A DNA stretch of 64,000 nucleotides from Pseudoxanthomonas sacheonensis. Its GTDB lineage: Bacteria; Pseudomonadota; Gammaproteobacteria; Xanthomonadales; Xanthomonadaceae. The DNA lies in contig NZ_PDWS01000001.1 of NCBI RefSeq assembly GCF_010093305.1, positions 372,001 through 436,000 of the forward strand, read 5' to 3'. The notes beneath the pieces were generated by a model, which saw only the letters and a list, made by a program, of their open reading frames with translations, was not told the DNA's origin and searched no databases. The position numbers were made by a program, and so were the translations under genes. Of this stretch, positions 26,143-35,450 are shown piece after piece; within the stretch, counting starts at the first letter, position 1; each line of letters starts with the position of its first letter.

Positions 26143-28212
26143 TCACAGCCTTGCCGCCAATGCCGGATCGACCGCCACGTACGGCGTTTCGCGGTCGCTG
26201 CGTTGCGGATTGGCGCGTGCCTTGCGGACCGCGCCGATCGCGTAGAACAGCACGCTGAACACCACGAACAGGAACAAGGCGGTCAAGCCGGTGTTGATGT
26301 AGCTGTTGAACGCGATCTGCTGCATCTGCTCGATGCTCTTGGCCGGGGCCACTATCTCGCCGGCGGCGATGCCGGTGCGGTATTTCGCGGCCTGCGCAAG
26401 GAAACCGACCGCCGGGTTGGAATCGAAGATCTTGATGAAGCCCGCGGTGACCGTGCAGATCAGCAGCCACGTCGCCGGCAGGATGGTCACCCAGGCATAG
26501 CGGTCGCGCTTCATCTTGAACAGCACCACCGTGCACATCATCAGCGCGATGCCGGCCAGCATCTGGTTGGCGATGCCGAACAGCGGCCACAAGGTGTTGA
26601 TGCCGCCCAGCGGATCGACCACGCCCTGGTAGAGGAAATAACCCCACAACGCCACGCAACCGGCGGTGGCTATTACATTGGCGCCCCAGGACTCGGTGCG
26701 GCGCAGTCCCGAATGGAAGGTGCCCAGCAGATCCTGCAGCATGAAGCGGCCCGCGCGCGTGCCGGCATCCACTGCGGTGAGAATGAACAGCGCTTCGAAC
26801 AGGATGGCGAAGTGGTACCAGAACGCCATGGAGTTGGCGCTCGGCATCACGTTGTGCAGGATATGGGCGATACCCACGGCCAACGTCGGTGCGCCGCCGG
26901 CGCGCGAAAGGATGGTCTTTTCGCCGATGTCCGTCGCGGTGACGGCCAGCATGTCCGGGGTCACGGTGAAGCCCCATTCGCTGATCTTGGCCGCGGCGGA
27001 AATCGCGTCGGTGCCGATGGCCGCAGCCGGGCTGTTCATGGCGAAGTAAACGCCAGGTTCGATCACCGAGGCGGCCACCAGGGCCATGATCGCCACGAAC
27101 GATTCCATCAGCATGCCGCCGTAGCCGATGTAGCGCATATGGCCCTCGCTGGCCAGCAGCTTGGGCGTGGTGCCGGAGGAAATCAGCGCATGGAAGCCGG
27201 AAACCGCGCCGCAGGCGATGGTGATGAACAGGAACGGGAACAGGCCGCCCTTCCACACCGGGCCGGTGCCGTCGGTGAACTGGGTCAGCGCAGGCATCTT
27301 CAATTCCGGCATCACGATAACGATGCCGATGGCCAAGGCGATGATGGTGCCGATCTTGAGGAAGGTGGACAGATAATCGCGCGGCGCCAGGATCAGCCAG
27401 ACCGGCAACACCGCGGCGACGAAGCCGTAACCGACCAGCATCCAGGTGATCTGCGTGCCGGTGAAGGTGAACGCCGGGCCCCAGGTCGGATGCGCGCCGA
27501 CCTTGCCGCCCAGCCAGATCGAGAACAGCAGCAGCGCGATGCCGACGATGGAGATCTCGCCGATCTTGCCCGGACGGATGTAGCGCATGTACACGCCCAT
27601 CAGCACCGCGATCGGAATGGTGGCCATCACCGTGAACATGCCCCACGGGCTTTCCGCCAGCGCCTTCACCACGATCATCGCCAGCACCGCCAGGATGATG
27701 ATCATGATCAGGAAGGCGCCGAACAGCGCGATGGTGCCGGGGATTTTCCCCATTTCCTCGCGCACCAGATCGCCGAGCGAGCGCGCATCGCGCCGGCTGG
27801 AGATGAACAGCACCATGAAGTCCTGCACCGCGCCGGCCAGGACCACGCCGGCGATCAGCCAGAGCATGCCGGGCAGGTAGCCCATCTGCGCGGCCAGCAC
27901 CGGCCCGACCAGCGGCCCCGCACCGGCGATGGCGGCGAAGTGATGGCCGAACAGGACGTGCTTGTTGGTGGGTACGAAATCCAGCCCGTCGTTGCGCAGC
28001 ACTGCGGGCGTGGCCCGGGTGAGGTCCAGCCCCATCACCTTGTTGGCGATGAACAGGCTGTAGTAGCGGTAGGCGACCAGGTAGATGGACACCGCCGCTA
28101 CTACTATCCACAGCGCATTGATCTGTTCGCCGCGACGCAGTGCGATGGTGCCCAGACAGAACGCGCCCAACAGCGCCAATGCGGCCCAGGCCAGTTTCGA
28201 GAAACCCTTCAT
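26143..28212 (-). CDS. carbon starvation protein CstA / BtsT-type pyruvate transporter
   Basis: A 689-residue inner-membrane protein with about 16-18 hydrophobic segments. It shows RFGHHFAAIAGAGPLVGPVL in the expected form (HVLFGHHFAAIAGAGPLVGP), PGMLWLIAGVVLAGAVQDFM, and CGAVSGFHALISSGTTPKLL. CstA and BtsT of E. coli are related pyruvate/peptide-linked transporters; length and partner do not decide between them. I start at the ATG at 28212, with GGAGGGG close upstream, instead of an earlier in-frame ATG. The DUF466 gene follows. Confidence 0.9.
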   Translation of the reverse strand: MKGFSKLAWAALALLGAFCLGTIALRRGEQINALWIVVAAVSIYLVAYRYYSLFIANKVMGLDLTRATPAVLRNDGLDFVPTNKHVLFGHHFAAIAGAGPLVGPVLAAQMGYLPGMLWLIAGVVLAGAVQDFMVLFISSRRDARSLGDLVREEMGKIPGTIALFGAFLIMIIILAVLAMIVVKALAESPWGMFTVMATIPIAVLMGVYMRYIRPGKIGEISIVGIALLLFSIWLGGKVGAHPTWGPAFTFTGTQITWMLVGYGFVAAVLPVWLILAPRDYLSTFLKIGTIIALAIGIVIVMPELKMPALTQFTDGTGPVWKGGLFPFLFITIACGAVSGFHALISSGTTPKLLASEGHMRYIGYGGMLMESFVAIMALVAASVIEPGVYFAMNSPAAAIGTDAISAAAKISEWGFTVTPDMLAVTATDIGEKTILSRAGGAPTLAVGIAHILHNVMPSANSMAFWYHFAILFEALFILTAVDAGTRAGRFMLQDLLGTFHSGLRRTESWGANVIATAGCVALWGYFLYQGVVDPLGGINTLWPLFGIANQMLAGIALMMCTVVLFKMKRDRYAWVTILPATWLLICTVTAGFIKIFDSNPAVGFLAQAAKYRTGIAAGEIVAPAKSIEQMQQIAFNSYINTGLTALFLFVVFSVLFYAIGAVRKARANPQRSDRETPYVAVDPALAARL

Positions 28213-28365
28213 GCGAACCACCCCTCCGTGAACTTCGGGGTAGGGTCCTCCCATGCGGTGAAGGGGTCAATGCGTAGCTGCGGATTCGGCCTGCGACTTT
28301 GGTCTTAATGCACGCATCGCAGGATTGTGCGACGCGGCAACCGATGCCGCCGGAGTGCGGGCCGT

Positions 28366-28435
28366 TGTAGGAGCGGGCCCTGCCCGCGACAGGCTCTGCC
28401 GATAAAGCCTGTCGCGGGCAGGGCCCGCTCCTACA
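28366..28435. repeat. palindromic repeat, family B copy 1
   Basis: A perfect 30-bp stem (arms 28366-28395 and 28406-28435, core TGTAGGAGCGGGCCCTGCCC) with a 10-base loop. It lies between corA and cstA on the same strand and would end corA transcription. The core returns at 47811. Confidence 0.9.
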
Positions 28436-28447
28436 ATGCCGATGGAA

Positions 28448-29449
28448 TCACAGCCACTTGGCGCGCTTGAACAGCCAGTACAGGCCGCCGCAGATTACCG
28501 CGACTCCGCCGATCAACACCGGATAGGCGTAGGTGTCGTCGAGTTCCGGCATGTGGGTGAAATTCATTCCGTACCAGCTCGCTACCAAGGTCGGCGCAGC
28601 CAGCAGCGCCGCCCAGGCGCCCAGGCGCTTCACCACTTCGCCTTGGCTTAGCGTGACCAGGGACAGGTTGACGCTGAGTGCGGTGGTCAGCATTTCGCGC
28701 AAGGTGTCGATCGCTTCGTTGACCCGCAGCGCGTGGTCGTAGACGTCGCGGAAATAGAGTCTGACTTCTTCCGGAATCAGCGCGCTCTGGCTGCGGGTGA
28801 GTTGCGTCAGCACGTCCTGCAGCGGGCCCACCGCCAGGCGCATTTTGCTCAGTTCGCGCTTCAGTTCGTACAGCCGCGTCACGGTTTCGCGATTGTAGGT
28901 GTCGGTGAAGATCGCCTGCTCCAGCGAATCGGCGGTATCGCGGAACTCGTCGATGATCGGACGGTAGTTGTCGACGATGAAATCGAGCACTGCGTATAGT
29001 CCGTACGAGGCGCCCAGCGCCAGCAGTTCGGGTTCGCGTTCCACGCGTTCGCGCACCGGTGCGTAGGAAAGCGAGGCGCCATGGCGCACGGTGATCAGGT
29101 AGCGCGGGCCGACGAAGGCGTGGGTTTCGCCGTAAACGATGCGCTCGTTGACCACCTGCGCGGTGTGCATGACCACGAATATCGAGTTGCCGTAGGCCTC
29201 CAGCTTGGGACGCTGGTGCGCGTGCTGCGCGTCTTCCACCGCCAGGTCGTGCAGGCAGAATTCTTCCTGCAGTTTCTCCAGGATGGCGTCGGCCGGCTCG
29301 TACAGGCCCACCCAGACGAAACTGCCGTCGTCCTGGGCCAGCACGTCGCTGATCGCATCCAGGGTGATGTCGTGGCGCTTGCCGTCCTTGTCGTAGACGA
29401 CGCAGTTGATGACGCAGGAGGGCAGGGAGGGTTTGTTGATGTCATTCAT
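28448..29449 (-). CDS. corA: CorA family magnesium/cobalt transporter
   Basis: A 333-residue CorA-type channel for divalent metal ions, mainly Mg2+. A large cytoplasmic N-terminal domain (LAVEDAQHAHQRPKLEAYGN) precedes a long alpha helix (residues about 190-270). Two C-terminal membrane helices follow. The first ends with the signature YGMNFTHMPEL and the second is YPVLIGGVAVICGGLYWLF, followed by a basic tail KRAKWL. I start at ATG 29449. It is a single gene between two palindromic repeats. Confidence 0.93.
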   Translation of the reverse strand: MNDINKPSLPSCVINCVVYDKDGKRHDITLDAISDVLAQDDGSFVWVGLYEPADAILEKLQEEFCLHDLAVEDAQHAHQRPKLEAYGNSIFVVMHTAQVVNERIVYGETHAFVGPRYLITVRHGASLSYAPVRERVEREPELLALGASYGLYAVLDFIVDNYRPIIDEFRDTADSLEQAIFTDTYNRETVTRLYELKRELSKMRLAVGPLQDVLTQLTRSQSALIPEEVRLYFRDVYDHALRVNEAIDTLREMLTTALSVNLSLVTLSQGEVVKRLGAWAALLAAPTLVASWYGMNFTHMPELDDTYAYPVLIGGVAVICGGLYWLFKRAKWL

Positions 29450-29485
29450 AGTGCGAATCGTGCGCCACCGGGAGCGGCGCGGCAA

Positions 29486-29559
29486 GCGCGTAGGAGCGAC
29501 GTGAGTCGCGATGAAGCGTTCCAGGAACGTCCTTCGCGACTCACGTCGCTCCTACGCGC
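29486..29559. repeat. palindromic repeat, family A copy 3
   Basis: GCGCGTAGGAGCGACGTGAG (continuing TCGCGA) at 29486-29511 pairs with its reverse complement at 29534-29559, a 26-bp stem with a 22-base loop. It separates the GH97 gene from corA on the same strand. Confidence 0.88.
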
Positions 29560-29565
29560 GCATGA

Positions 29566-31620
29566 CTACTGGGCGACGAAGCGGATCGCCTGCCCGCCAC
29601 CTGGGGCCAGGCGCAAGGTCAGCGTATCGGCACTGGTGACGGTGCGTTCCTCGATCACGATGTCCTGCGGCGCGCGTTTCCAGTCGGCCTTCTCGCCATC
29701 GCGGTAGATCTGCGCGGTGTAGGTGCGGCCTGGGTCCAGAAAGGACAGCGGCGCCTTCAGTTCGCGACCTTCCTCGTCGGATATGGCGCCCAGGTACCAA
29801 TTGTCCGAATGGCGGTCCTTGCGCACGATGGTCACGTAGTCGCCGACCTCGCCGTTCAGCACGCGCGTGTCGTCCCAGTCCACCGGTACGTCCTCGATGA
29901 ACTTGAACGGCTTGGGATTCTTTTCGTAGTTCTCCAGCAAGTCGGCGGCCATCTGGATGGGGCTGTAGATCACCACATACAGCGCCAGCTGCTTGGCCCA
30001 GGTGGTGGCCACGCCGTCCGGCGCGCGCGTCTTCATGCCGAAGATGCCGGGCGTGTAGTCCATGGGGCCGGCCAACAGGCGGGTGAACACCAGGTTGGCT
30101 TCGTGCTCGGGCGGGTTGCCGGGTTCGCCCCAGGCGCTGAACTCCATGCCGCGCGCGCCTTCGCGGGAGATCCAGTTGGGATAGGTGCGGCGCAGGCCGG
30201 TGTCCTTGATGGGTTCGTGCGCATTGACGGCGATATGGCGCTTGGCCGCTTCGGTCACCACTTTCAGGTGATGCCGCGCCATGTCCTGGCCTTCATGCCA
30301 GGCGTAATGCAGTTTGCCGTCGGCGCCGATGACCTTGGCCTGGCCGGCGTCGGCCACGTAGCCGGTCTTGACTGCGTCGATGCCCAGGCGCTGGTACAGG
30401 TCGAAGCCCGCACCCATTTGCGATTCGTAATGGGCGGCGTTGCCCGAGGTCTCGTGGTGGCCGATGAGACGGACGTTCTTGGACTTGGCGTAAGCGGCCA
30501 GTTTTTCGATATCGAAATCCGGGTACGGCTGGGTGAAGCTGAAATCCTCGCCGTTGCCGAACCAGTCGCCGTCCCAGCCCACGTTCCAGCCCTCGACCAG
30601 CACGCCGCCCAGGTGGTGCTTGGCTGCGAAGTCGATGTGCTTCATCACGTTTTCGTTGGTGGCGCCATGCTTGGGACCGGAGGCCCAGGTCTTCTTGTCC
30701 AGATGCATTTCCCACCACACACCGACGTACTTCATCGGCTTGATCCAGGAAACGTCGCCGAGCTTGTTGGGCTCGTTGAGATTGAGGATCAGGTTTGAAG
30801 TCACCAGACCGCCGGCGTCGTCGGACAGTTGCACGGTGCGCCAGGGCGTGTTGAACGGCGCGGTGCGCACCACCTTGCCGTCGCCGATGCCGTCGGTGAG
30901 CGTGGCGCGCAGCTTGTGGTTCTCCACCCGGGTCAGGTTCATGCCCGAATAGTCCACCAGCGCCGCTTCATGGATGGAGATGTGCAGGCCGTTGTCGGTG
31001 CGCAGGGTGATGGGCGTCTGCGCCTGGCCGACTTCCTGCAGCGGCGTGCGGTGGTACAGGTATTCCTCGCGGTTCCACTCGCCGGCGGGAATCCACCAGG
31101 CGGTGGCGTTCTCGGCGATGTTGAATTCGGTCAGTTCCTCGCCGATCCGCACCTGCTTCAGTGCGGGCTGGTCGGGCAGTTCGTAACGGAAGCCCAGTCC
31201 GTCGTCGTAAACGCGGAACAGCACGTCGAAGCTGCGTTTGGGCGCGACCTTCTCGGTCAGAGTCACGCGCAGCTCGTTGTAATGGTTGCGGATGCTGCGG
31301 CGCTCGCCCCAGGGCTGTTCCCAGGTTTCGTCGAAGCTGCTGGTCCTGTGCCCGGCGATCGCCAGATTTCGTTCGAACTTGGGCGAGTCCAGGAAAATGA
31401 ATCCCAGCCGCGAGGGCGATATGACCGCCTTGCCTTCGCGCAACACGGAATAGCTGGGGCGTCCGTCCTTGTCGGTGGTCACTTCCACCGACAGGTTGCC
31501 GTCGGGCGATGCGACGCCCACCTTGGGCAGCGCCGCGGCCGGTGGCGGCGTGGTGACTTGCGCGCTGGCGATGGCGGAGGCGGCGAGGAGCGTGGTCATT
31601 GCGAACAGGCGAAGGAGCAT
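29566..31620 (-). CDS. glycoside hydrolase family 97, alpha-glucosidase type
   Basis: A 684-residue exported enzyme. Residues 1-20 are a signal peptide ending in ASAQ. The N-terminal beta-sandwich (residues about 25-290) has RLGFIFLDSPKF and ETWEQPWGERRSIRNHYNEL. The catalytic barrel has YVGVWWEMHLDKKTWASGPK, VLVEGWNVGWDGDW, IGHHETSGNAAHYESQM and AVKTGYVADAGQ. A C-terminal beta domain ends in GGQAIRFVAQ. The strand AVKTGYV carries Gly where retaining GH97 members carry an Asp nucleophile, which favours the inverting alpha-glucosidase (SusB-like) mechanism. It probably acts on maltooligosaccharides in the periplasm. Confidence 0.88.
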   Translation of the reverse strand: MLLRLFAMTTLLAASAIASAQVTTPPPAAALPKVGVASPDGNLSVEVTTDKDGRPSYSVLREGKAVISPSRLGFIFLDSPKFERNLAIAGHRTSSFDETWEQPWGERRSIRNHYNELRVTLTEKVAPKRSFDVLFRVYDDGLGFRYELPDQPALKQVRIGEELTEFNIAENATAWWIPAGEWNREEYLYHRTPLQEVGQAQTPITLRTDNGLHISIHEAALVDYSGMNLTRVENHKLRATLTDGIGDGKVVRTAPFNTPWRTVQLSDDAGGLVTSNLILNLNEPNKLGDVSWIKPMKYVGVWWEMHLDKKTWASGPKHGATNENVMKHIDFAAKHHLGGVLVEGWNVGWDGDWFGNGEDFSFTQPYPDFDIEKLAAYAKSKNVRLIGHHETSGNAAHYESQMGAGFDLYQRLGIDAVKTGYVADAGQAKVIGADGKLHYAWHEGQDMARHHLKVVTEAAKRHIAVNAHEPIKDTGLRRTYPNWISREGARGMEFSAWGEPGNPPEHEANLVFTRLLAGPMDYTPGIFGMKTRAPDGVATTWAKQLALYVVIYSPIQMAADLLENYEKNPKPFKFIEDVPVDWDDTRVLNGEVGDYVTIVRKDRHSDNWYLGAISDEEGRELKAPLSFLDPGRTYTAQIYRDGEKADWKRAPQDIVIEERTVTSADTLTLRLAPGGGQAIRFVAQ

Positions 31621-31668
31621 GCGGGCTTCCGGATGGCGGACAACAGGCCGCATCCTGCGCCAGCCACG

Positions 31669-32865
31669 TCAGCGCAACAAGCTGCGCTGCGGGAAGAATA
31701 CGTATGCAAGAGCCGCATGCACCGGCAGCAGCAGCGCCACCCAGCTCTGGTTGTACTGCAACGCCAGCGGCAACCAATGCAGGACCCACGCGATGGCGGC
31801 AAGGCCGGCGACGATCGCCAGCAGCCAGCGGAACCACGCCGCAGGCGCACGCTTGCGCAACAGCGGAATCGCACCGGGAATCAGCAGCAGGCACAGCGGA
31901 TTGAACAGCAACAGGTTGCGATTGGCCCACGCGGCCTGGTGCTCGGTGAAGCCCCACAGGAATACCAGCACCGCGCCGACGACTCCGCACACCAGCCACA
32001 ACGGCAAGGCGAGTGCCGCGATCAGACGCGGCTTGCGCGGTGCGAGCAGCACGATGGCGGCGGCCACGCACAGGCCTGTCAGCAGCCAGGGCCACCAGCG
32101 GCGCGGCCGCTCGGGCGGTTCCGCTGCGATGCGGTGTGGCAGCAGCACCTGTTCGCTCTGCACCAAGGGCCGCCCGGCGGCGTTCTTCGCCTCACGCAGG
32201 CTGTCGGCCAGGCGCATGGGCACGTAGGCTTCTTCCCAACGCGACATCGGCACGTCGGCGTAGGGCCCCAGGCCGATGTCGAAGCCCAGCCACATCCACG
32301 GCACCGGCGAGACCAGCCGCACCGCTTCGCTGCGGAAGGTATTGCCGCGCGAACGTCCCACCAGCTGCGGTTTCAGCGCGCCGCCCATCGCCTTGTCCAG
32401 CGCGTCGCGGACCTGGGTGGAGCAATTGGAAACGAAATAATCGTAGCGGTAGCGCGCGTTCTCGGGCTTGGCCCGCTCGGCCAGCGTGTCGGCCAGCGAT
32501 TGCGCCTGTTCGGGGGGCAGGTCCAGCCACTGCAACTTCACGCCGCGTCCGACTTCGCGGTAGTAGGACAGATCCTGCTGCAGCGGCAGGGCGACCAGGT
32601 AGTAGCGCATGTCGCCATGGGCGAAGCGGTCGACGAAATCCGGCTCGCTCATGTCGAAGAAACCGAAGTTGTACGAGGTCGCTTCGCCGGTCCGCGTATC
32701 CAGCACCACGATGGCGTCGTGGCCGAAGCGTTCGAAGAATATTTCGCCGGGTTGCATGGTCATTACGCCGATGCGGGGGGCGGGGGTGGAAGGAGTTGCG
32801 GCCCATGCGGGCAATGCGAGAAGGAGAAGCAGGGTCAGCAGCAGGCATTTCCACATCGCGGGCAT
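31669..32865 (-). CDS. DUF4105 (Lnb-like) integral membrane protein
   Basis: A 398-residue membrane protein. A signal sequence (KCLLLTLLLLLALPAWAA) leads into a periplasmic DUF4105 domain with QPGEIFFERFGHDAIVVLDT, TSYNFGFFDMSEPDFVDRFA and FVSNCSTQVRDALDKAMGG. The Cys and His of this NlpC/P60-like circular permutation are visible (His49, and Cys in NCST). Four to five membrane helices fill the C-terminal third, with WGFTEHQAAWANRNLLLFNP. Lnb family proteins are linked with lipoprotein N-acylation in some bacteria; that role is not shown here. The longer upstream frame runs through a repeat, so I start at ATG 32865. Confidence 0.75.
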   Translation of the reverse strand: MPAMWKCLLLTLLLLLALPAWAATPSTPAPRIGVMTMQPGEIFFERFGHDAIVVLDTRTGEATSYNFGFFDMSEPDFVDRFAHGDMRYYLVALPLQQDLSYYREVGRGVKLQWLDLPPEQAQSLADTLAERAKPENARYRYDYFVSNCSTQVRDALDKAMGGALKPQLVGRSRGNTFRSEAVRLVSPVPWMWLGFDIGLGPYADVPMSRWEEAYVPMRLADSLREAKNAAGRPLVQSEQVLLPHRIAAEPPERPRRWWPWLLTGLCVAAAIVLLAPRKPRLIAALALPLWLVCGVVGAVLVFLWGFTEHQAAWANRNLLLFNPLCLLLIPGAIPLLRKRAPAAWFRWLLAIVAGLAAIAWVLHWLPLALQYNQSWVALLLPVHAALAYVFFPQRSLLR

Positions 32866-32880
32866 CAGGCCTTTCTCTAT

Positions 32881-33125
32881 TCCGTTCGTGGCGAGCTTGT
32901 CTGGAAATCCGCTCGTGGTGGGCTTGTCTAGAAATCCGCTCGTGGTGAGCCTGTCGAACCACGCTCTTCGCGCGAGAGCCTGAGCGCCATGCGAACTGCC
33001 AACTGTCCGCCAACGGCGTGGTTCGACAGGCTCACCACGAACGGGTTCTGAGAAAAGCCCACCACGAGCGGGTTCTGAGAAAAACTCGTCGCGAACGGAT
33101 TCCGAGACAGGCGCGCTACGAATGG
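32881..33125. repeat. expanded nested palindrome, family D copy 2
   Basis: Three left half-units spaced about 27 bases (TCCGTTCGTGGCGAGCTTGT at 32881, TCCGCTCGTGGTGGGCTTGT near 32908, CCGCTCGTGGTGAGCCTGTC near 32936) face three right half-units in reverse order (near 33016, 33055 and 33085). The innermost pair is the best match. The element fills the gap between the corC and DUF4105 genes, both on the minus strand. Confidence 0.8.
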
Positions 33126-33151
33126 AGGCGATGGTCGGGTCCGCAGACAGC

Positions 33152-34024
33152 TCAACCATCCGAAAGCACGCCGACATGGAACGCATGCACCCGGCGCGCA
33201 TCGGCCTTGGCTACGCGGAATTCGAAACGCCCCAGGGTCAGTTCCTCGTCGGTATCGGGCAGGTGGCCGATGGCCGCGGTGATCAGGCCGCCGACGGTGT
33301 CGTACTCGTCGTCGGGAAAGTCGGCGCCGAAGCGTTCGTTGAAATCGGAAATCGGGGTCAGCGCATCCACCACGTAGCGGCCGTCGGCATGGGCGGCGAT
33401 CTGGTCGGCGCCTTCTTCGGCATCGTCGTGCTCGTCGTCGATCTCGCCGACGATCTGTTCCAGCACGTCCTCGATCGTGACCAGGCCGGCGACGCCGCCG
33501 TATTCGTCCACCACGATCGCCATGTGGTTGCGCGACAGGCGGAATTCCTTCAGCAGCAGGTTGAGTTTCTTGGATTCGGGAATCAGCACCGCGGGGCGCA
33601 GCAGTTCGCGCACGTTGCCGGGGCCGTTGTCGGCCACTACGCCGCGCAGCAGATCCTTGGCCAGCAGGATGCCCAGGATTTCGTCCTTGTTCTCGCCGTG
33701 CACGGGGAAGCGCGAATGCCCGGACTCCACCACTTCCTTCATCAGGTCCAGGAACCGGGAGGCGATGGGCAAGGACACCATCTGCGAGCGCGAGACCATG
33801 ACGTCGCCCACGGTCAGTTCGGCCACCGCAATGGCGCCTTCCATCATGCGCAGCGTGTCGCTGGCGATCAGCCCGTCGCTCTGCGCATCGCGCAACAGCG
33901 CGAGCAGGTCGTCGCGTGAGGAGGGTTCGCCGGAGAACGCAGAACTGATGCGGTCCAGCCAGGAGCGCCGTTTCTCCGGTTTTTCGGAGGCTTCCGGCGC
34001 GGGAATACTGTCGTCTTCTGACAT
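33152..34024 (-). CDS. corC: CorC/HlyC family CBS-domain protein
   Basis: A 290-residue soluble protein associated with divalent cation (Mg2+/Co2+) efflux. Residues about 65-190 are a CBS pair: VGDVMVSRSQMVSLPIASRF, then GHSRFPVHGENKDEILGILL and HMAIVVDEYGGVAGLVTIED. The C-terminal CorC_HlyC domain has GRYVVDALTPISDFNERFGA and DTVGGLITAAIGHLPDTDEE. In many proteobacteria corC lies right after ybeY; here a 191-residue unknown gene and a palindrome come between them. Confidence 0.92.
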   Translation of the reverse strand: MSEDDSIPAPEASEKPEKRRSWLDRISSAFSGEPSSRDDLLALLRDAQSDGLIASDTLRMMEGAIAVAELTVGDVMVSRSQMVSLPIASRFLDLMKEVVESGHSRFPVHGENKDEILGILLAKDLLRGVVADNGPGNVRELLRPAVLIPESKKLNLLLKEFRLSRNHMAIVVDEYGGVAGLVTIEDVLEQIVGEIDDEHDDAEEGADQIAAHADGRYVVDALTPISDFNERFGADFPDDEYDTVGGLITAAIGHLPDTDEELTLGRFEFRVAKADARRVHAFHVGVLSDG

Positions 34025-34124
34025 TGGTGGGTAGCAGGCAGCCCTGGAAAGGGCGACGGCGGCAGTCTATCAGGATGACGGGGACAGATTTTCATCCCCC
34101 GGCCGGGGGAGCATCTGTGGAAAC

Positions 34125-34207
34125 GCCCGTGGGAGCGCCGTCCCGGCGCGAGCTTTGCTTTTGAATCCACGGCGAAAAGCTCGCGCCGGGACGGCGCTCC
34201 CACGGGC
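34125..34207. repeat. palindromic repeat, family C copy 1
   Basis: GCCCGTGGGAGCGCCGTCCC (continuing GGCGCGAGCTTT) pairs with AAAAGCTCGCGCCGGGACGG (continuing CGCTCCCACGGGC). The stem is about 32 bp with a short loop. It lies between corC and the 191-residue gene. Confidence 0.88.
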
Positions 34208-34219
34208 TTCGCGGTATTG

Positions 34220-34795
34220 TCAGGGGACTATGGTGTCCGCTGCAGGTAGGGGCTCCGGATCCTCCGCCCGATCGAGGCTGTAGCTGCAGCCCACCAGGGT
34301 CTTGCCCGGGTGCGAGGCGACGTTGGAGACGTTGAGAACCGCCGATTTTATGTAGACCGTGCCGGTGGCCTGGTCGCGGTCTTCGATGCTGCTCACTTCC
34401 TTGCCGAACATGGCCTTGGCGGGCGTATCGATGGCGGTTTCCAATTCCAGCTGCTTGGCCAGCGGGCGCGGATCGGGCAGGTCGAGGATGGCGATGATGC
34501 TGTCGCCGGTGAAGGCGATGTGGTCGGTGCTGTGGCCGAACACGCTGACCGGCTTGTTCAACACGAATTCGGTCATGAACAGGTTGGCCTGCGGCAGAGG
34601 CCGCCAACCCAGCGCCACGGCTTGCAGCGGGTCGGCCAGCGCTGGCGCCAGATAGTGGAAGTCGGCCAGGGTCCGCCTGCATTCGATCAGTGCGGCGAGA
34701 TCCATGCGGGAGGCGTCCAGTTTTTCTTCGTTGCCTGCGGCCTGGGCCAGCAGCGGTAGCGGCAGCATCAGCGCCAGGAGAAACAAACAGCGCAT
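34220..34795 (-). CDS. conserved exported protein of unknown function
   Basis: A 191-residue protein that I do not recognise. Residues 1-19 are a signal peptide ending in LLAQAAG. The mature part has two cysteines (IECRRTLADFHYLAP and KTLVGCSYSLDRAED) that could form a disulfide. It shows a beta-rich pattern such as VSVFGHSTDHIAFTGDSIIA. No catalytic motif is evident. It starts 1 base after the ybeY stop on the same strand, so it belongs to the phoH-ybeY operon and its expression should follow theirs. Confidence 0.7.
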   Translation of the reverse strand: MRCLFLLALMLPLPLLAQAAGNEEKLDASRMDLAALIECRRTLADFHYLAPALADPLQAVALGWRPLPQANLFMTEFVLNKPVSVFGHSTDHIAFTGDSIIAILDLPDPRPLAKQLELETAIDTPAKAMFGKEVSSIEDRDQATGTVYIKSAVLNVSNVASHPGKTLVGCSYSLDRAEDPEPLPAADTIVP

Positions 34796-34796
34796 G

Positions 34797-35288
34797 CTAA
34801 TCCTCGAATGCGTAAGGGTCGTCGATGCCGAGTTCGGCCAGGATCTGGCGTTCCAGCTGTTCCATCGCTTCGGCCTCGCGGTCGTCTTCGTGATTCCAGC
34901 CCAGCAGATGCAGCGCGCCGTGCACGGTCAGGTGCGCGTAGTGCGCGGCCAGCGGCTTTTTCTGCTCTTTCGCTTCGCGCGCCACCACCGGGGCGCAGAT
35001 CACCAGATCGCCCAGCAGAGGCATCTTCACGCCCTTGGGCATCTTCACGCCTTCGGCGATCTCGGCCGGGAAACTGAGCACGTTGGTGGCGTAGTCCTTG
35101 CCGCGGTAATGGCGGTTGAGCGCGCGGCCTTCCTTGGTGTCGACGATGCGCACGGCCAGGTCGGCTTCGCGGATGCGGCCGTGCAGCGCCGCGGCGACCC
35201 AGCGGCGGAAACTGACCGACGACGGCAGCCCGGCGCGGGGCAGGGCGTAGCTGACGGAGACTTCGAGGATGACGGGGCCCTGGGTCAT
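34797..35288 (-). CDS. ybeY: endoribonuclease YbeY (16S rRNA maturation)
   Basis: A 163-residue zinc-dependent RNase needed for 16S rRNA 3' end processing and ribosome quality control. The metal site is the family motif [18 protein letters not shown] (HGxxHLxGxxH) near residues 123-135. [16 protein letters not shown] lies in the middle. I start at ATG 35288; an earlier in-frame ATG lies inside a palindromic repeat. It is usually cotranscribed with phoH, but here the family E repeat separates the two genes by 162 bases. Confidence 0.95.
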   Translation of the reverse strand: MTQGPVILEVSVSYALPRAGLPSSVSFRRWVAAALHGRIREADLAVRIVDTKEGRALNRHYRGKDYATNVLSFPAEIAEGVKMPKGVKMPLLGDLVICAPVVAREAKEQKKPLAAHYAHLTVHGALHLLGWNHEDDREAEAMEQLERQILAELGIDDPYAFED

Positions 35289-35298
35289 TTCCTTGCCG

Positions 35299-35425
35299 TC
35301 ATGACCAGCCATTCGGCTGTTGAAAACCCAGCGAACGCTGGAACCCATTTTGATTTTGATCTTTGCATCGCTGATCGTCCGGCCTGGGGGAAGTCAAAAT
35401 GGATCCCGGCGTTCGCTGGGATGGT
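35299..35425. repeat. long inverted repeat, family E copy 2, between phoH and ybeY
   Basis: The left part reads CATGACCAGCCATTCGGCTG, then CCCAGCGAACGCTGGAACCC; the right part reads CAAAATGGATCCCGGCGTTC, then GCTGGGATGG. It lacks the right outer arm seen in copy 3 (38593-38769). It lies within the predicted phoH-ybeY operon. Confidence 0.8.
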
Positions 35426-35450
35426 ATCGCCTGGGGATGCCACAGGAGAA

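Noticed and set aside
23418-33125. CRISPR-like array made of the repeated TTCGTGGTGAGCC units.
   Set aside because: The units are inverted pairs, not evenly spaced direct repeats with unique spacers, and no cas genes are present.
32866-33201. N-terminal extension of the DUF4105 protein through the upstream open frame.
   Set aside because: The extra residues are translated palindromic repeat; a normal signal peptide starts at the chosen ATG.
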